Shown here piece by piece: positions 17,714 through 25,794 of a DNA stretch of 64,000 bases. The stretch lies in contig JAJRRU010000007.1 in NCBI GenBank assembly GCA_024279135.1, positions 1-64,000 of the forward strand, in the 5' to 3' direction. The notes under the pieces are model-generated. The model saw only the letters and a list, made by a program, of their open reading frames with translations, was not told the origin of the DNA and did no database searches. Position numbers and translations under genes: made by a program. Numbering within the stretch: position 1 is the stretch's first letter; each line of letters opens with the position of its first letter. Origin of the DNA: Alphaproteobacteria bacterium. Its GTDB lineage: Bacteria > Pseudomonadota > Alphaproteobacteria > Rhodospirillales > Casp-alpha2.

Positions 17714-18865
17714 TCAGCCCATTAAAGGTGGTTCATCAACCGTAACGAAGGTTTCCATCTCAAAGCCGTTAAATTTCGTGCACAAGGCATTTGAATAGGC
17801 CCCGATCTGGCCAAACTCTATCCAGTCACCTTCGGCAATGTCAGATGGCAACTCGACCGTATAGGGCAACACATCCTCGCAGTCACAGGTCGGGCCAAAC
17901 AGTGTATAGGCCTGGGTGTGCTCGCTGAAACTGCCGCCAAGCCGGTGCGGGCGAACCGGATATTTGATGTTTGCAGATACAGTCTCGCTCAGGCTGTGAT
18001 AGATGCCGTCATTTATATACAGGGCATTGTCCTTGCGCAGATGAACCTGGGTCAACAATGATGTGCTGCTGGCAACGAGTGCCCGGCCAGGCTCGCACAT
18101 CAATACACAGTCACCGCGAAGGTTGAGTTTGCCCAGACTTTCCTTAATGGCATCAACAAATTTTATAAATTCCGGCGGGTGATCTTCCTGATAATGGGCC
18201 GGAAAACCGCCGCCCACATCGAGATATTGCAACGGCGTGTCGGCCTTTTCGGTTATATCGGCAACCTTGGCAAGAGCATGGCGGAAGGCGTCCGGATTAC
18301 GGCATTGCGAGCCGATATGAAAGGCCAGACCGGGCTGATAGCCTTCTTTAGCCACCCGTTTCAACAAGCTGACAGCCTGTTCGTTTGAGGCACCGAACTT
18401 ATCGGATAGTTCGTATGCCGCACCGAAAGATTCGGTGTGAATACGCACCAGAACAACCTGGCCGTTGCCGGGACCGGTAACCTGGATCATCTTATCAAGC
18501 TCGCTGTCGTGGTCGATAACCCAATGGGCCACGCCATAGACATTATGGGCACCCAAAATGGCGGCGCGCGGCTTCACCGGATGCATAAAATAGGTATCGG
18601 CATCGGGGAAGTTTTCACGAACGGTGGCAACCTCGACCAGGGATGCCGTATCGAAATGCCTGATACCGGCACCATACAGAGCCTTCAGAACGTCCAGATG
18701 CGGGTTGCACTTCACGGCATACAGCACACGGCCGGGGAAGTTATCGAGAAACAGTTTGGCACACCGGCGCAGTTCGGCCGGGCGCAGGCAATAGACCGGA
18801 TACCCGGGTTCGATGGTTTCAATAACCGATTGTACAGAGGCAAAGTGGGCGTTTTTATTATCCAT
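17714..18865 (-). CDS. Ornithine/lysine decarboxylase (fold type III, group IV)
   Basis: A 383-residue PLP enzyme of the eukaryotic-type ODC/DapDC group, which decarboxylates ornithine (and often lysine) to putrescine (cadaverine) for polyamine synthesis. The Schiff-base Lys52 lies in VLYAVKCNP; other motifs are AFHIGSQC, LDVGGGFP, LMCEPGRALVA (PLP phosphate) and FGPTCDCEDVL with the catalytic Cys, ending in GAYSNALCTKFNGF. The length is short for the family, as is normal for alphaproteobacterial L/ODC. It converges with glnA and has its own upstream region shared with a small secreted-protein gene. Ornithine preference is likely but not determined by visible residues. Confidence 0.92.
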   Translation of the reverse strand: MDNKNAHFASVQSVIETIEPGYPVYCLRPAELRRCAKLFLDNFPGRVLYAVKCNPHLDVLKALYGAGIRHFDTASLVEVATVRENFPDADTYFMHPVKPRAAILGAHNVYGVAHWVIDHDSELDKMIQVTGPGNGQVVLVRIHTESFGAAYELSDKFGASNEQAVSLLKRVAKEGYQPGLAFHIGSQCRNPDAFRHALAKVADITEKADTPLQYLDVGGGFPAHYQEDHPPEFIKFVDAIKESLGKLNLRGDCVLMCEPGRALVASSTSLLTQVHLRKDNALYINDGIYHSLSETVSANIKYPVRPHRLGGSFSEHTQAYTLFGPTCDCEDVLPYTVELPSDIAEGDWIEFGQIGAYSNALCTKFNGFEMETFVTVDEPPLMG

Positions 18866-18900
18866 GGTGTGCTCCGGCTGGCATTACCGACAGATAATAT

Positions 18901-19326
18901 TTAACGTCGGGGCAATACAAAGCTATAGCCTTGTATTGTCGCTCCATCAACATTGCAATTAGCTTGAATGATCACCGTATTTGTTCCGATGGGAACGCTG
19001 ACATTGGCCAGGCTGCGGGTGAACGGTTCATTGTTGCCATGGGGATGATACAGCGTGCGCGAAGCAAGCACGGTGCCATCTTCCGTAACGATATCCCACC
19101 GATCGGCGTAATGACTCCATCCCGTATCGGGGTGCTTCAAGGTAACCGAAAATGCATAAAGACTGTTGGCCTGGACTTCTGCCGTTACCTCGACAATCTC
19201 GGGTTTGTCGGCCCGCGCGTCTTGAAACAGCGAAACCGCCAAAAGAAATACTCCCGCCAATGCCACGAACGCTGTGGTTTTAAGAGCAAGTCGCTTCGCG
19301 AATCCAATTTGCATTATTGTACTCAT
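18901..19326 (-). CDS. Small secreted protein, function unknown
   Basis: A 141-residue protein with a signal peptide (KRLALKTTAFVALAGVFLLAV), probably cut after DARA. The mature domain of about 95 residues is beta-rich, with YAFSVTLKHPDTGWSHYADR and WDIVTEDGTVLASRTLYHPH, and ends in a basic RR. The phrase W-x-H/Y-YADRWD followed by TLYHPH recurs in uncharacterised periplasmic proteins with an immunoglobulin-like fold. ATG 19326 is preferred (upstream AGGAATG); the frame runs to 19374 without a better site. No partner gene is evident; it is upstream of and codirectional with the decarboxylase, so cotranscription is possible. Confidence 0.7.
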   Translation of the reverse strand: MSTIMQIGFAKRLALKTTAFVALAGVFLLAVSLFQDARADKPEIVEVTAEVQANSLYAFSVTLKHPDTGWSHYADRWDIVTEDGTVLASRTLYHPHGNNEPFTRSLANVSVPIGTNTVIIQANCNVDGATIQGYSFVLPRR

Positions 19327-19570
19327 TTTTTTGTGTTCATTCCTATTGTATCTAACAGTGCGCATAACACACAATCCACTGCAACGATTAGTATGGCCTG
19401 AAGGCCGGTTAAAATCTAAATCTAATTTAACACCAAATAGTCGCGGAACAAATATTAATCGGTCCTGTTATGAAAAGCCATATGGCGCACACGATCGTGA
19501 TCTTCGCCAGCATCGTTATCCTGTGCTGCCCCAGACAGGACAATGTTCATGATAATGATATGTTTCGTTC

Positions 19571-19599
19571 TTGCTATGTTCTTTTTTATACTCTATAGT
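19571..19599 (+). promoter_or_regulatory. Sigma-70-type promoter for the 28-residue membrane peptide gene
   Basis: TTGCTA (19571-19576) and TATAGT (19594-19599) are separated by exactly 17 bases. Start of transcription is expected near 19606, giving a leader of about 30 bases that contains the ribosome-binding site at 19624-19627. Confidence 0.5.
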
Positions 19600-19634
19600 C
19601 TCAGTGTCGTAAAAATTTGAGATGGAGAACAACA

Positions 19635-19721
19635 ATGGGTATGACAAAACAATTTTTACAGGAAATTGGTGGTTTGGGCGTCATGGTATGGGCCGGATAT
19701 ATTATGTTGATTATCCTATAG
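19635..19721 (+). CDS. Putative 28-residue single-span membrane protein
   Basis: A short frame starting ATG 19635, ending TAG 19719-19721. GGAG at 19624-19627 gives ideal spacing of seven bases, and a good promoter lies just upstream. The peptide has a short charged N-terminus (MGMTKQFLQEIGG) followed by a hydrophobic helix (VMVWAGYIMLIIL) long enough to span the membrane. It resembles the class of small bacterial membrane proteins that modulate larger complexes, but I know no homologue. It sits 171 bp before parE and could be cotranscribed with it. Expression signals are better than chance; conservation is untested. Confidence 0.5.
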   Translation: MGMTKQFLQEIGGLGVMVWAGYIMLIIL

Positions 19722-19892
19722 GTAAGTCTTTTCTATCCTATCATGCTACCGATGTTATACTATATCTTGTGATCTTTGGGGAAATGGCTACTTTATCATC
19801 CCTTATGGCACGAAGGTCTCCCAATGGACCCGAGACGCCCTCCCCTATTGATCACCGATTTATATAATGATGTCAGGAAAGCTCAAAAACCT

Positions 19893-21992
19893 ATGGATGA
19901 TTTGTTCAGCCACGTCGAACAGGAAGATGAGGTGAAAAACACCGGGAAAATCGAAAAATCCGGAGAATCCGGAGAATCCGGAAAGACCAGCCCGCCTGCG
20001 CCAAAGACAAAATCCATGAAACCGTCTGTACCGACCAACAATGACGATTATTCCGCAAAGCATATAGAGGTCCTGGAAGGCCTCGATCCGGTTCGCCGTC
20101 GCCCGGGCATGTATATCGGTGGCACCGATTGTACCGCCATGCACCATCTGGCGGCTGAAATCATCGACAACTCCATGGATGAAGCTGTGGCCGGACATGC
20201 CAGCCGCATCGAGATACACGTGAAACCGGGCAATATTATTTCCATCTCGGATAATGGTCGGGGAATTCCCGTCGACAAGCACCCGAAATTCAAGGATAAA
20301 TCGGCCCTCGAAGTGATCCTGACTACCCTGCATTCGGGCGGCAAGTTCGACGGCAAGGTTTATGAGACATCCGGTGGTTTGCACGGGGTCGGGTTGAGCG
20401 TGGTTAATGCCCTGAGCGAGTGGCTCCGTGTCGAGGTCGCCAGGGACAAGAATTTGTGGCAGCAGGACTACGCCTGCGGTGCCCCGACCAGCAAACTGAT
20501 CCACGGCGGAACAACCAGCAATAAACGCGGCACGACGATCACCTTCCGCCCTGATACGGCCATTTTCGGGAACGACAGCACGTTCATCCCTGCCCGGTTA
20601 TACAAAATGGCCCGCTCCAAGGCCTATTTGTACCGCGGTGTGGAAATACGCTGGTTTTGTGATCCGGAATTGATTTCAAAAGACGACAAGACCCCACAAA
20701 AAGCCAACCTGCATTTTCCCGGCGGCCTGGTCGATTTCCTTACCGCCACACTGGAAACTCGCCGGGTCCTGACCCCTGAGCCGTTTTCCGGACTGACCAA
20801 AATGAACGGCACCGGCAAGATCGAATGGGCTGTCGCCTGGCCGCTCGATCAGGAGGCTTATTTCAGCTCCTACTGCAACACCGTACCGACGCCGCTGGGC
20901 GGCACCCATGAAACCGGATTTCGTTCTGGCATGTTGCGCGCCCTGAAAAACCATGGCGAATTGCTCAACATCAAGCAGATATCAAAAATTACCGCAGATG
21001 ATCTGATCGGCGGGGCCAGTATCATGCTGTCAATTTTTATTCCCGAACCGCAATTTCAGGGCCAGACAAAAGAAAGACTGGTATCGACCAGCACCACGAA
21101 ACAGGTGGAGAATGTGATCCGGGATTATTTCGAACACTGGCTGTCCGGTGATCCCGATACGGCACGCGCCATTATCGATCATACGGTAGAGCGGGCCGAA
21201 AACCGTCTGCGCAAGCGTCAGGACAAACAAACCAAACGCCAGTCGGCAACCCGCCGCCTGCGCCTGCCCGGCAAACTTTCCGACTGCACCCGCAGCTCTG
21301 CACAGGGCACCGAGATATTTCTGGTCGAAGGCGATAGCGCCGGTGGGTCGGCCAAACAGGGCCGGCGGCGTGAAACCCAGGCCGTCCTGCCCCTGCGCGG
21401 TAAAATTCTCAACGTGGCCAGTGCCACATCGGACAAGATGATGGCCAATCAGGAACTCAAGGACTTGATGGAAGCCCTGGGTTGCGGAATCGGATCATCA
21501 TGTGATGTTGAATTGCTGCGCTATGAAAAAGTTATCATCATGACCGATGCGGATGTGGATGGCGCCCACATCGCGGCCCTGTTGATCACATTTTTCTTTC
21601 AGGAAATGATGCCGCTCATCGAAACGGGTCATTTATATATTGCCCAGCCGCCGCTTTACCGGATCACCCAGGGCAATAAAATGGTCTATGCCCGCGATGA
21701 CCAGCATAAGGATGAGCTCATGGAAACCGTATTCACGGGCCGGGGCAAAATCGATATCAGCCGGTTTAAAGGGCTCGGGGAAATGCCCCCTCAACAGCTC
21801 AAGGAAACCACCATGGACCCGGAGAAACGAACCCTGATTCGGGTCACGGTTCCGGTGGGTAACGAACCGGAAGATGTTCGCGATTTTCGCTATACCAGCC
21901 AGATCGTTGAGACCCTGATGGGTAAAAAACCCGAGAAACGCTATGCCTATATTCAAGAGCACGCACGATTTGTTGAACAGGTGGATGTCTGA
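19893..21992 (+). CDS. parE: DNA topoisomerase IV subunit B
   Basis: A 699-residue type IIA topoisomerase ATPase subunit that pairs with ParC to decatenate chromosomes. The GHKL ATPase domain has EVLEGLDPVRRRPGMYIGGTD, IIDNSMDEAVAGHA, ISDNGRGIPV and TLHSGGKFDGKVYETSGGLH; the TOPRIM domain has FLVEGDSAGGSAKQGR and MTDADVDGAHI. The SAKHIE...TDCTAMHHL wording and length mark ParE rather than GyrB. ATG 19893 (MDDLFSHVEQ) has AGGAAAG upstream and is preferred over ATG 19776. Before the ATPase core is an unusual extension of about 50 residues of low complexity, partly built from a 9-bp repeat (19961-19985 region, ESGESGK). Confidence 0.93.
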   Translation: MDDLFSHVEQEDEVKNTGKIEKSGESGESGKTSPPAPKTKSMKPSVPTNNDDYSAKHIEVLEGLDPVRRRPGMYIGGTDCTAMHHLAAEIIDNSMDEAVAGHASRIEIHVKPGNIISISDNGRGIPVDKHPKFKDKSALEVILTTLHSGGKFDGKVYETSGGLHGVGLSVVNALSEWLRVEVARDKNLWQQDYACGAPTSKLIHGGTTSNKRGTTITFRPDTAIFGNDSTFIPARLYKMARSKAYLYRGVEIRWFCDPELISKDDKTPQKANLHFPGGLVDFLTATLETRRVLTPEPFSGLTKMNGTGKIEWAVAWPLDQEAYFSSYCNTVPTPLGGTHETGFRSGMLRALKNHGELLNIKQISKITADDLIGGASIMLSIFIPEPQFQGQTKERLVSTSTTKQVENVIRDYFEHWLSGDPDTARAIIDHTVERAENRLRKRQDKQTKRQSATRRLRLPGKLSDCTRSSAQGTEIFLVEGDSAGGSAKQGRRRETQAVLPLRGKILNVASATSDKMMANQELKDLMEALGCGIGSSCDVELLRYEKVIIMTDADVDGAHIAALLITFFFQEMMPLIETGHLYIAQPPLYRITQGNKMVYARDDQHKDELMETVFTGRGKIDISRFKGLGEMPPQQLKETTMDPEKRTLIRVTVPVGNEPEDVRDFRYTSQIVETLMGKKPEKRYAYIQEHARFVEQVDV

Positions 21993-22033
21993 TCCTGCTT
22001 GAATTTATGACCAAACAGTTCGACAATTAATGG

Positions 22034-22615
22034 ATGACCCATCGTATCACCTTTAGTTTGTTTACGCTCGGCACCATATTTTTGCTGAGCGGGTGTAATT
22101 CCAATTCAATCGTCGCTCATCATCTTGATCCGCCGGGAAACACCGGTGTTCGATATTTCAATTCCGCCACCAATGATGGCATTGTACGAATGGATATCAC
22201 GGGTAACCCGTTCAGTGTGAGCACGTCATCCCTGGAATCCCTGGTGACAAGTGAATTTGAAGGCGCCTATATTGGCCGCCAGGCACGATTCTCAACAACC
22301 TCGCCCCCTGAGCTGGACAATAACACCCGCATCGTTATCTTTTTTCAACCCGTTCGCGGGGTCAATCAGTCAACCATCTGTAATCCCGAAAGTCTGCCCA
22401 AACCGGCAACAATGGATGCTTCAGACTCCAGGCTTAGAATCTACGCCGCCCTGTGCGTCCGCAAGACCAGCCGCAGCTTTGCCAAGATCAAAGGGCCAAT
22501 GCCATCGGCTCTGAACACGCCTGAAATGGTCTATTTCATCAAGACAACTGCGCGCAATGTCATCCCCGAACTCAAAATTGAAAATGATGACACCTGCATC
22601 TTCCCCCCCTGTTAA
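22034..22615 (+). CDS. Putative lipoprotein, 193 residues
   Basis: The N-terminus MTHRITFSLFTLGTIFLLSGC is a lipoprotein signal with lipobox LSGC; the next residues are N-S, so outer-membrane sorting is plausible. The mature part is probably globular and contains four further cysteines (ICNPES, ALCVRK, DTCIFPPC), which could form disulfides. I recognise no family. It begins 42 bp after parE on the same strand without a strong Shine-Dalgarno. No catalytic motif is visible. Confidence 0.7.
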   Translation: MTHRITFSLFTLGTIFLLSGCNSNSIVAHHLDPPGNTGVRYFNSATNDGIVRMDITGNPFSVSTSSLESLVTSEFEGAYIGRQARFSTTSPPELDNNTRIVIFFQPVRGVNQSTICNPESLPKPATMDASDSRLRIYAALCVRKTSRSFAKIKGPMPSALNTPEMVYFIKTTARNVIPELKIENDDTCIFPPC

Positions 22616-22773
22616 TATAAATAAATACGTGTGCGTGCGATTTTCTTGCATTGCCTGGTTTTTTGTGACTTTATGTCGCCCGGCACTTTTCTTGTGTAAT
22701 GATAGATTTACTGATCGACACACAGATTAATTCAATCTCCCAACTAAAACAGAAGAGAACGTAAAGTATAATC

Positions 22774-23436
22774 ATGGAATTCAGCAAAAATATTCGTATT
22801 TTCGGTCGAGCAAAATCACTCGAATTAGAGATCGAGGACTTCCTCGACAAGATTTCAACCTCTTCCCTGATCTTCAAACATGCCATCGACATTTATCTCA
22901 ACGATGGCGCGACGGAAGAATTCAATGAGAAACTTGCCCACGTCAACACCATGGAAAGCGAAGCCGATCATCTGCGCCGTAACATCGAGCACCAGCTCTA
23001 CGCCTATACGCTGATCCCCGAAAGCCGCGGCGACGTTCTTGGACTGATTGAAAACCTGGATAACATCATCAACATGCTGGAAGGTGCTTTGTGGAACTTT
23101 TCCATTGAAACACCCGATATCGATGAAGAATTTCATCAGGATTTCCGCACATTGACCGAGATGTCCATTCTGGCCGTCGAACACCTGATCAGTGCATCGC
23201 GGGCATTTTTCACCAATCTGGCCGACGCCAACAACCATACTCACAAGGTAATGTTCTACGAAAAAGAAACTGACAAGATCAGCACCAAACTAAAGCGCTC
23301 GATCTTTGCTTCCGATATGGATCTGGCCCACAAGGCCCATGTCCGTAACTTCGTGGAACACATTGATAACGTCGCCGACTGTTCCGAAGACGTGGCAGAC
23401 CGGTTGGCTATTTATATTATCAAACGCACCGTGTGA
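22774..23436 (+). CDS. DUF47 (TIGR00153) PhoU-like protein, Pit partner
   Basis: A 220-residue all-helical cytoplasmic protein of the DUF47/PhoU-like family. It starts EFSKNIRIFGRAKSLELEIE and includes VNTMESEADHLRRNIEHQLY with the E-x-x-x-D metal-binding pattern, SRGDVLGLIENLDNIINMLE and the mirrored NFVEHIDNVADCSEDVADRL. Such proteins are nearly always encoded beside a Pit transporter, as here (12 bp gap), and are thought to control phosphate flux through it. The start ATG 22774 follows AGAGAACGTAAAG. The operon DUF47-pit lies directly before the phosphonate locus. Confidence 0.9.
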   Translation: MEFSKNIRIFGRAKSLELEIEDFLDKISTSSLIFKHAIDIYLNDGATEEFNEKLAHVNTMESEADHLRRNIEHQLYAYTLIPESRGDVLGLIENLDNIINMLEGALWNFSIETPDIDEEFHQDFRTLTEMSILAVEHLISASRAFFTNLADANNHTHKVMFYEKETDKISTKLKRSIFASDMDLAHKAHVRNFVEHIDNVADCSEDVADRLAIYIIKRTV

Positions 23437-23448
23437 CGAGGTTAAACA

Positions 23449-24498
23449 GTGGATATATCTATACTGATTTTCCTGACCAGCGGTCTGTTTCTAGGATGGG
23501 CGCTCGGTGCCAATGATGCGGCCAATGTGTTTGGCACGGCCGTTGGCTCTCGCATGGTACGATTTTCAACGGCTGCGATAATTTGCAGTGTTTTTGTCAT
23601 TATCGGCGCAGTTGTAAGCGGTGCCGGTGCAGCCTCGACCCTGGGTAAACTCGGTGCCATCACGGCCCTGCCCGGCGCTTTCATGGCGGCTTTATCTGCT
23701 GGATTTTCGGTTTTTCTGATGACAAAGGCTGGTATTGCAGTCTCCACCACACAGGCCATTGTGGGCTCCATAATTGGCTGGAATTTATTTTCCGGCACAG
23801 CAACGGACCAGTCATCGTTGAGCAAAATTGTCATAACCTGGATCGTCTGTCCTGTTCTGGCCGCCATCATTGCAGCCATATTATACAAAACAACCACCGC
23901 CATTTTAGCGCGAACCAGAATTCACATCCTGCGGACCGATGCCTACACCCGGCTGGGTCTGATTGTCGCCGGTGCTTTTGGGGCATACAGTCTGGGTGCC
24001 AATAATATTGGTAACGTGGTAGGGGTCTTCATTCCGTCTTCACCGTTTACGGACTTTTCGATCGGTGACCTGTTTACCATTTCCGCTATTCAGCAATTGT
24101 TTCTGGTTGGCGCCATCGCCATTGCCATTGGCGTGATAACCTATTCCAAGCGGGTTATGCTGACCGTGGGCCAAGGCATCATGCCCTTGTCACCCATTGC
24201 CGCCTGGGTGGCGGTGATGTCACACTCGATTGTATTGTTCCTGTTTGCGTCAAAAGGGCTGGAGAGTTTTCTGGCATCCAATGGCCTGCCCACCATCCCG
24301 TTGGTCCCGGTTTCAAGTTCCCAGGCCGTTGTCGGGGCCGTTTTGGGCATCGCCTTGCTAAAGGGCGGGCGCAACATTCGCTGGAAAATGGTCGGAAACA
24401 TCGTCGTGGGATGGATGCTGACACCTGTTATATCCGGAATCTTGTGTTTTATCGGATTATTCTTCCTGCAAAACGTCTTTAATCAACTGGTTTATTAG
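23449..24498 (+). CDS. pit: Low-affinity inorganic phosphate transporter (Pit)
   Basis: A 349-residue PiT-family (SLC20-like) membrane protein that moves metal-phosphate with protons. Both family signature repeats are present: GWALGANDAANVFGTAVGSR near the N-terminus and AFGAYSLGANNIGNVVGVF in the second half, with VSTTQAIVGSIIGW and VPVSSSQAVVGAVLGI as the paired substrate motifs. About ten helices. It starts at GTG 23449, 12 bp after DUF47, with GAGG upstream. Its place next to phosphonate-cleaving genes could let it import or release the phosphate generated, but that is inference. Confidence 0.92.
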   Translation: MDISILIFLTSGLFLGWALGANDAANVFGTAVGSRMVRFSTAAIICSVFVIIGAVVSGAGAASTLGKLGAITALPGAFMAALSAGFSVFLMTKAGIAVSTTQAIVGSIIGWNLFSGTATDQSSLSKIVITWIVCPVLAAIIAAILYKTTTAILARTRIHILRTDAYTRLGLIVAGAFGAYSLGANNIGNVVGVFIPSSPFTDFSIGDLFTISAIQQLFLVGAIAIAIGVITYSKRVMLTVGQGIMPLSPIAAWVAVMSHSIVLFLFASKGLESFLASNGLPTIPLVPVSSSQAVVGAVLGIALLKGGRNIRWKMVGNIVVGWMLTPVISGILCFIGLFFLQNVFNQLVY

Positions 24499-24548
24499 GC
24501 CAGACCCTGCCGAACTGACCCATATTTATGTGGTATCAGGCCATACGA

Positions 24549-25322
24549 TCAGGTATTCGCGACGGTCAGGTCCACACCCAGTTCCATAATTGACTGGCGT
24601 ATGGCTTCCCCGGGGTCCCGGTCGGTGATCACCAGAGCCGCCCGATTTGCATTAGCGATGCGGACCGGGGCAACCCGGTTGAACTTCGTTTGATCGGCAA
24701 GGAAAATTGCCTTTTGGGAATGATTGATCATCATGCTATGCAGATTTGCCGCAGGCCTGGTATAATCAGTGATCCAGGGGTGGTCAGACATGGCACTGAC
24801 CCCGATAAAGGCAAAATCGGCGAAATAATTATCCAGCATGGCGATGGAATCGGAGCCGAATGCAGCCCCATCGCGGGCACCCAGTTCACCACCAATAAAA
24901 AATACCCGGTTCCCGTTTCGGCCCAGTAGAATCGAGGCGATCTGCAAATCGTTGGTATAGATTGTCAGTTCCGTGTGATGGGTCAGCGCTTCTGCCAGCC
25001 AGACCGTGGTGGAGCCCGAGTCGACAATAACCGAACAGCCATTGGGAATCATTTCCGCCGCCAGATCACCGATCGCCTGTTTACCCTGCCTGTTGACTTC
25101 CAGACGCTCGGCCAGGGCTGGTTCGAAAGAATCATTGGCCAGCGCGCCGCCATGGGTTTTGCGCAATTTGTTATCTTCTGACAGACGGGTGATATCGCGT
25201 CGAATGGTCTCACGGGAGACCTTCAGGCGGGTATGCAATTCGCTGACCGTCACAGAACCCCGGTGTTCCAGGATATCGAGTATCAGGCTACGCCTTTCTT
25301 CAGCCAGCATTCCAGAACGCAC
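24549..25322 (-). CDS. DeoR family transcriptional regulator
   Basis: A 257-residue regulator. The N-terminal winged helix-turn-helix shows RRSLILDILEHRGSVTVSEL and KVSRETIRRDITRLSEDNKL, ending KTHGGA as in GlpR/AgaR. The C-terminal DeoRC sensor domain has VDSGSTTVWLAEAL, YTNDLQIASIL, FIGGELGARDGAAFG and IFLADQTKFNRVAP, the fold that binds phosphorylated sugars or similar phospho-ligands. It starts at GTG 25322 behind GAGGGGAGG. It is divergent from the TRAP-phosphonate operon with a 270-bp shared region, so it is the obvious candidate regulator; a phosphorylated or phosphonate effector would fit the family. Confidence 0.9.
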   Translation of the reverse strand: MRSGMLAEERRSLILDILEHRGSVTVSELHTRLKVSRETIRRDITRLSEDNKLRKTHGGALANDSFEPALAERLEVNRQGKQAIGDLAAEMIPNGCSVIVDSGSTTVWLAEALTHHTELTIYTNDLQIASILLGRNGNRVFFIGGELGARDGAAFGSDSIAMLDNYFADFAFIGVSAMSDHPWITDYTRPAANLHSMMINHSQKAIFLADQTKFNRVAPVRIANANRAALVITDRDPGEAIRQSIMELGVDLTVANT

Positions 25323-25542
25323 AGCCCCCTCCCCTCAATTTTGGTAAATTACTATATTACACTATCTTGCTAATTCGCTGTCACAGTATCATGAAGCGAC
25401 AAAACATGGACTTATTATAGCAGTCTTAATAATAGCGTATCCTTAGAGGTGAGTATGTGACATTTTTCCCAAACATCCAAACACAAGATATAAAAACCCA
25501 TGAATAAATTTAATACTTTCCACATTTCGTCAGTATAAACAG

Positions 25543-25572
25543 TTGAATTACAGCGATTCTTAACCATATACA
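25543..25572 (+). promoter_or_regulatory. Possible promoter of the TRAP-phosphonate operon
   Basis: TTGAAT (25543-25548) and TATACA (25567-25572) are 18 bases apart. The whole 25323-25602 interval is AT-rich and shared with the divergent DeoR gene. A CTGTCAC at 25378-25384 resembles one half of a Pho box, but no proper second half follows. Confidence 0.3.
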
Positions 25573-25602
25573 CCAATTAATAGCTTTACCTTGCAAAATT
25601 TT

Positions 25603-25794
25603 ATGTATGGTATCAATTATAAATTGATGCAATGGTCTTGCTGGTCATGGTTCACGGCAGGCATTCCTGAGGTAGAAACTGAAGGAATTGAGGTAGAAAC
25701 TGACGGTATTGAGCCTGTGGCCGTATTTGGAATGGCGCAAGGGAGTTTGCGCACATTTGACGATAACGAATCAAAATCTAGGGGCTTCAAATGA
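25603..25794 (+). CDS. Possible leader ORF overlapping dctP start
   Basis: A 63-codon frame from ATG 25603 (or TTG 25591) whose stop TGA overlaps the dctP ATG (ATGA at 25791-25794), the geometry of translational coupling. The encoded peptide contains two copies of a seven-residue repeat (EVETEGI, EVETDGI) coming from a 21-bp tandem DNA repeat. No ribosome-binding site is visible and I recognise no family. dctP also has its own AGGGG site, so this may be untranslated leader. Listed because of the exact overlap and the repeat. Confidence 0.28.
   Translation: MYGINYKLMQWSCWSWFTAGIPEVETEGIEVETDGIEPVAVFGMAQGSLRTFDDNESKSRGFK
25668..25709 (+). repeat. Two tandem 21-bp repeats in the dctP leader
   Basis: Units 25668-25688 and 25689-25709 agree at 19 of 21 positions, and the start of a third unit (TGAG) follows. 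The core reads GAGGTAGAAACTGA. Placed between the presumed promoter and dctP, they may be regulator-binding iterons, an RNA element or part of a coding leader. Confidence 0.8.

Noticed and set aside
19622-19867. 81-codon frame overlapping the 28-residue peptide gene
   Set aside because: Starts without a ribosome-binding site (the good GGAG serves ATG 19635 in another frame), and its peptide has no coherent features.
25378-25397. Possible Pho box upstream of the phosphonate operon
   Set aside because: One half (CTGTCAC) is good, but the second half at the required distance is poor.
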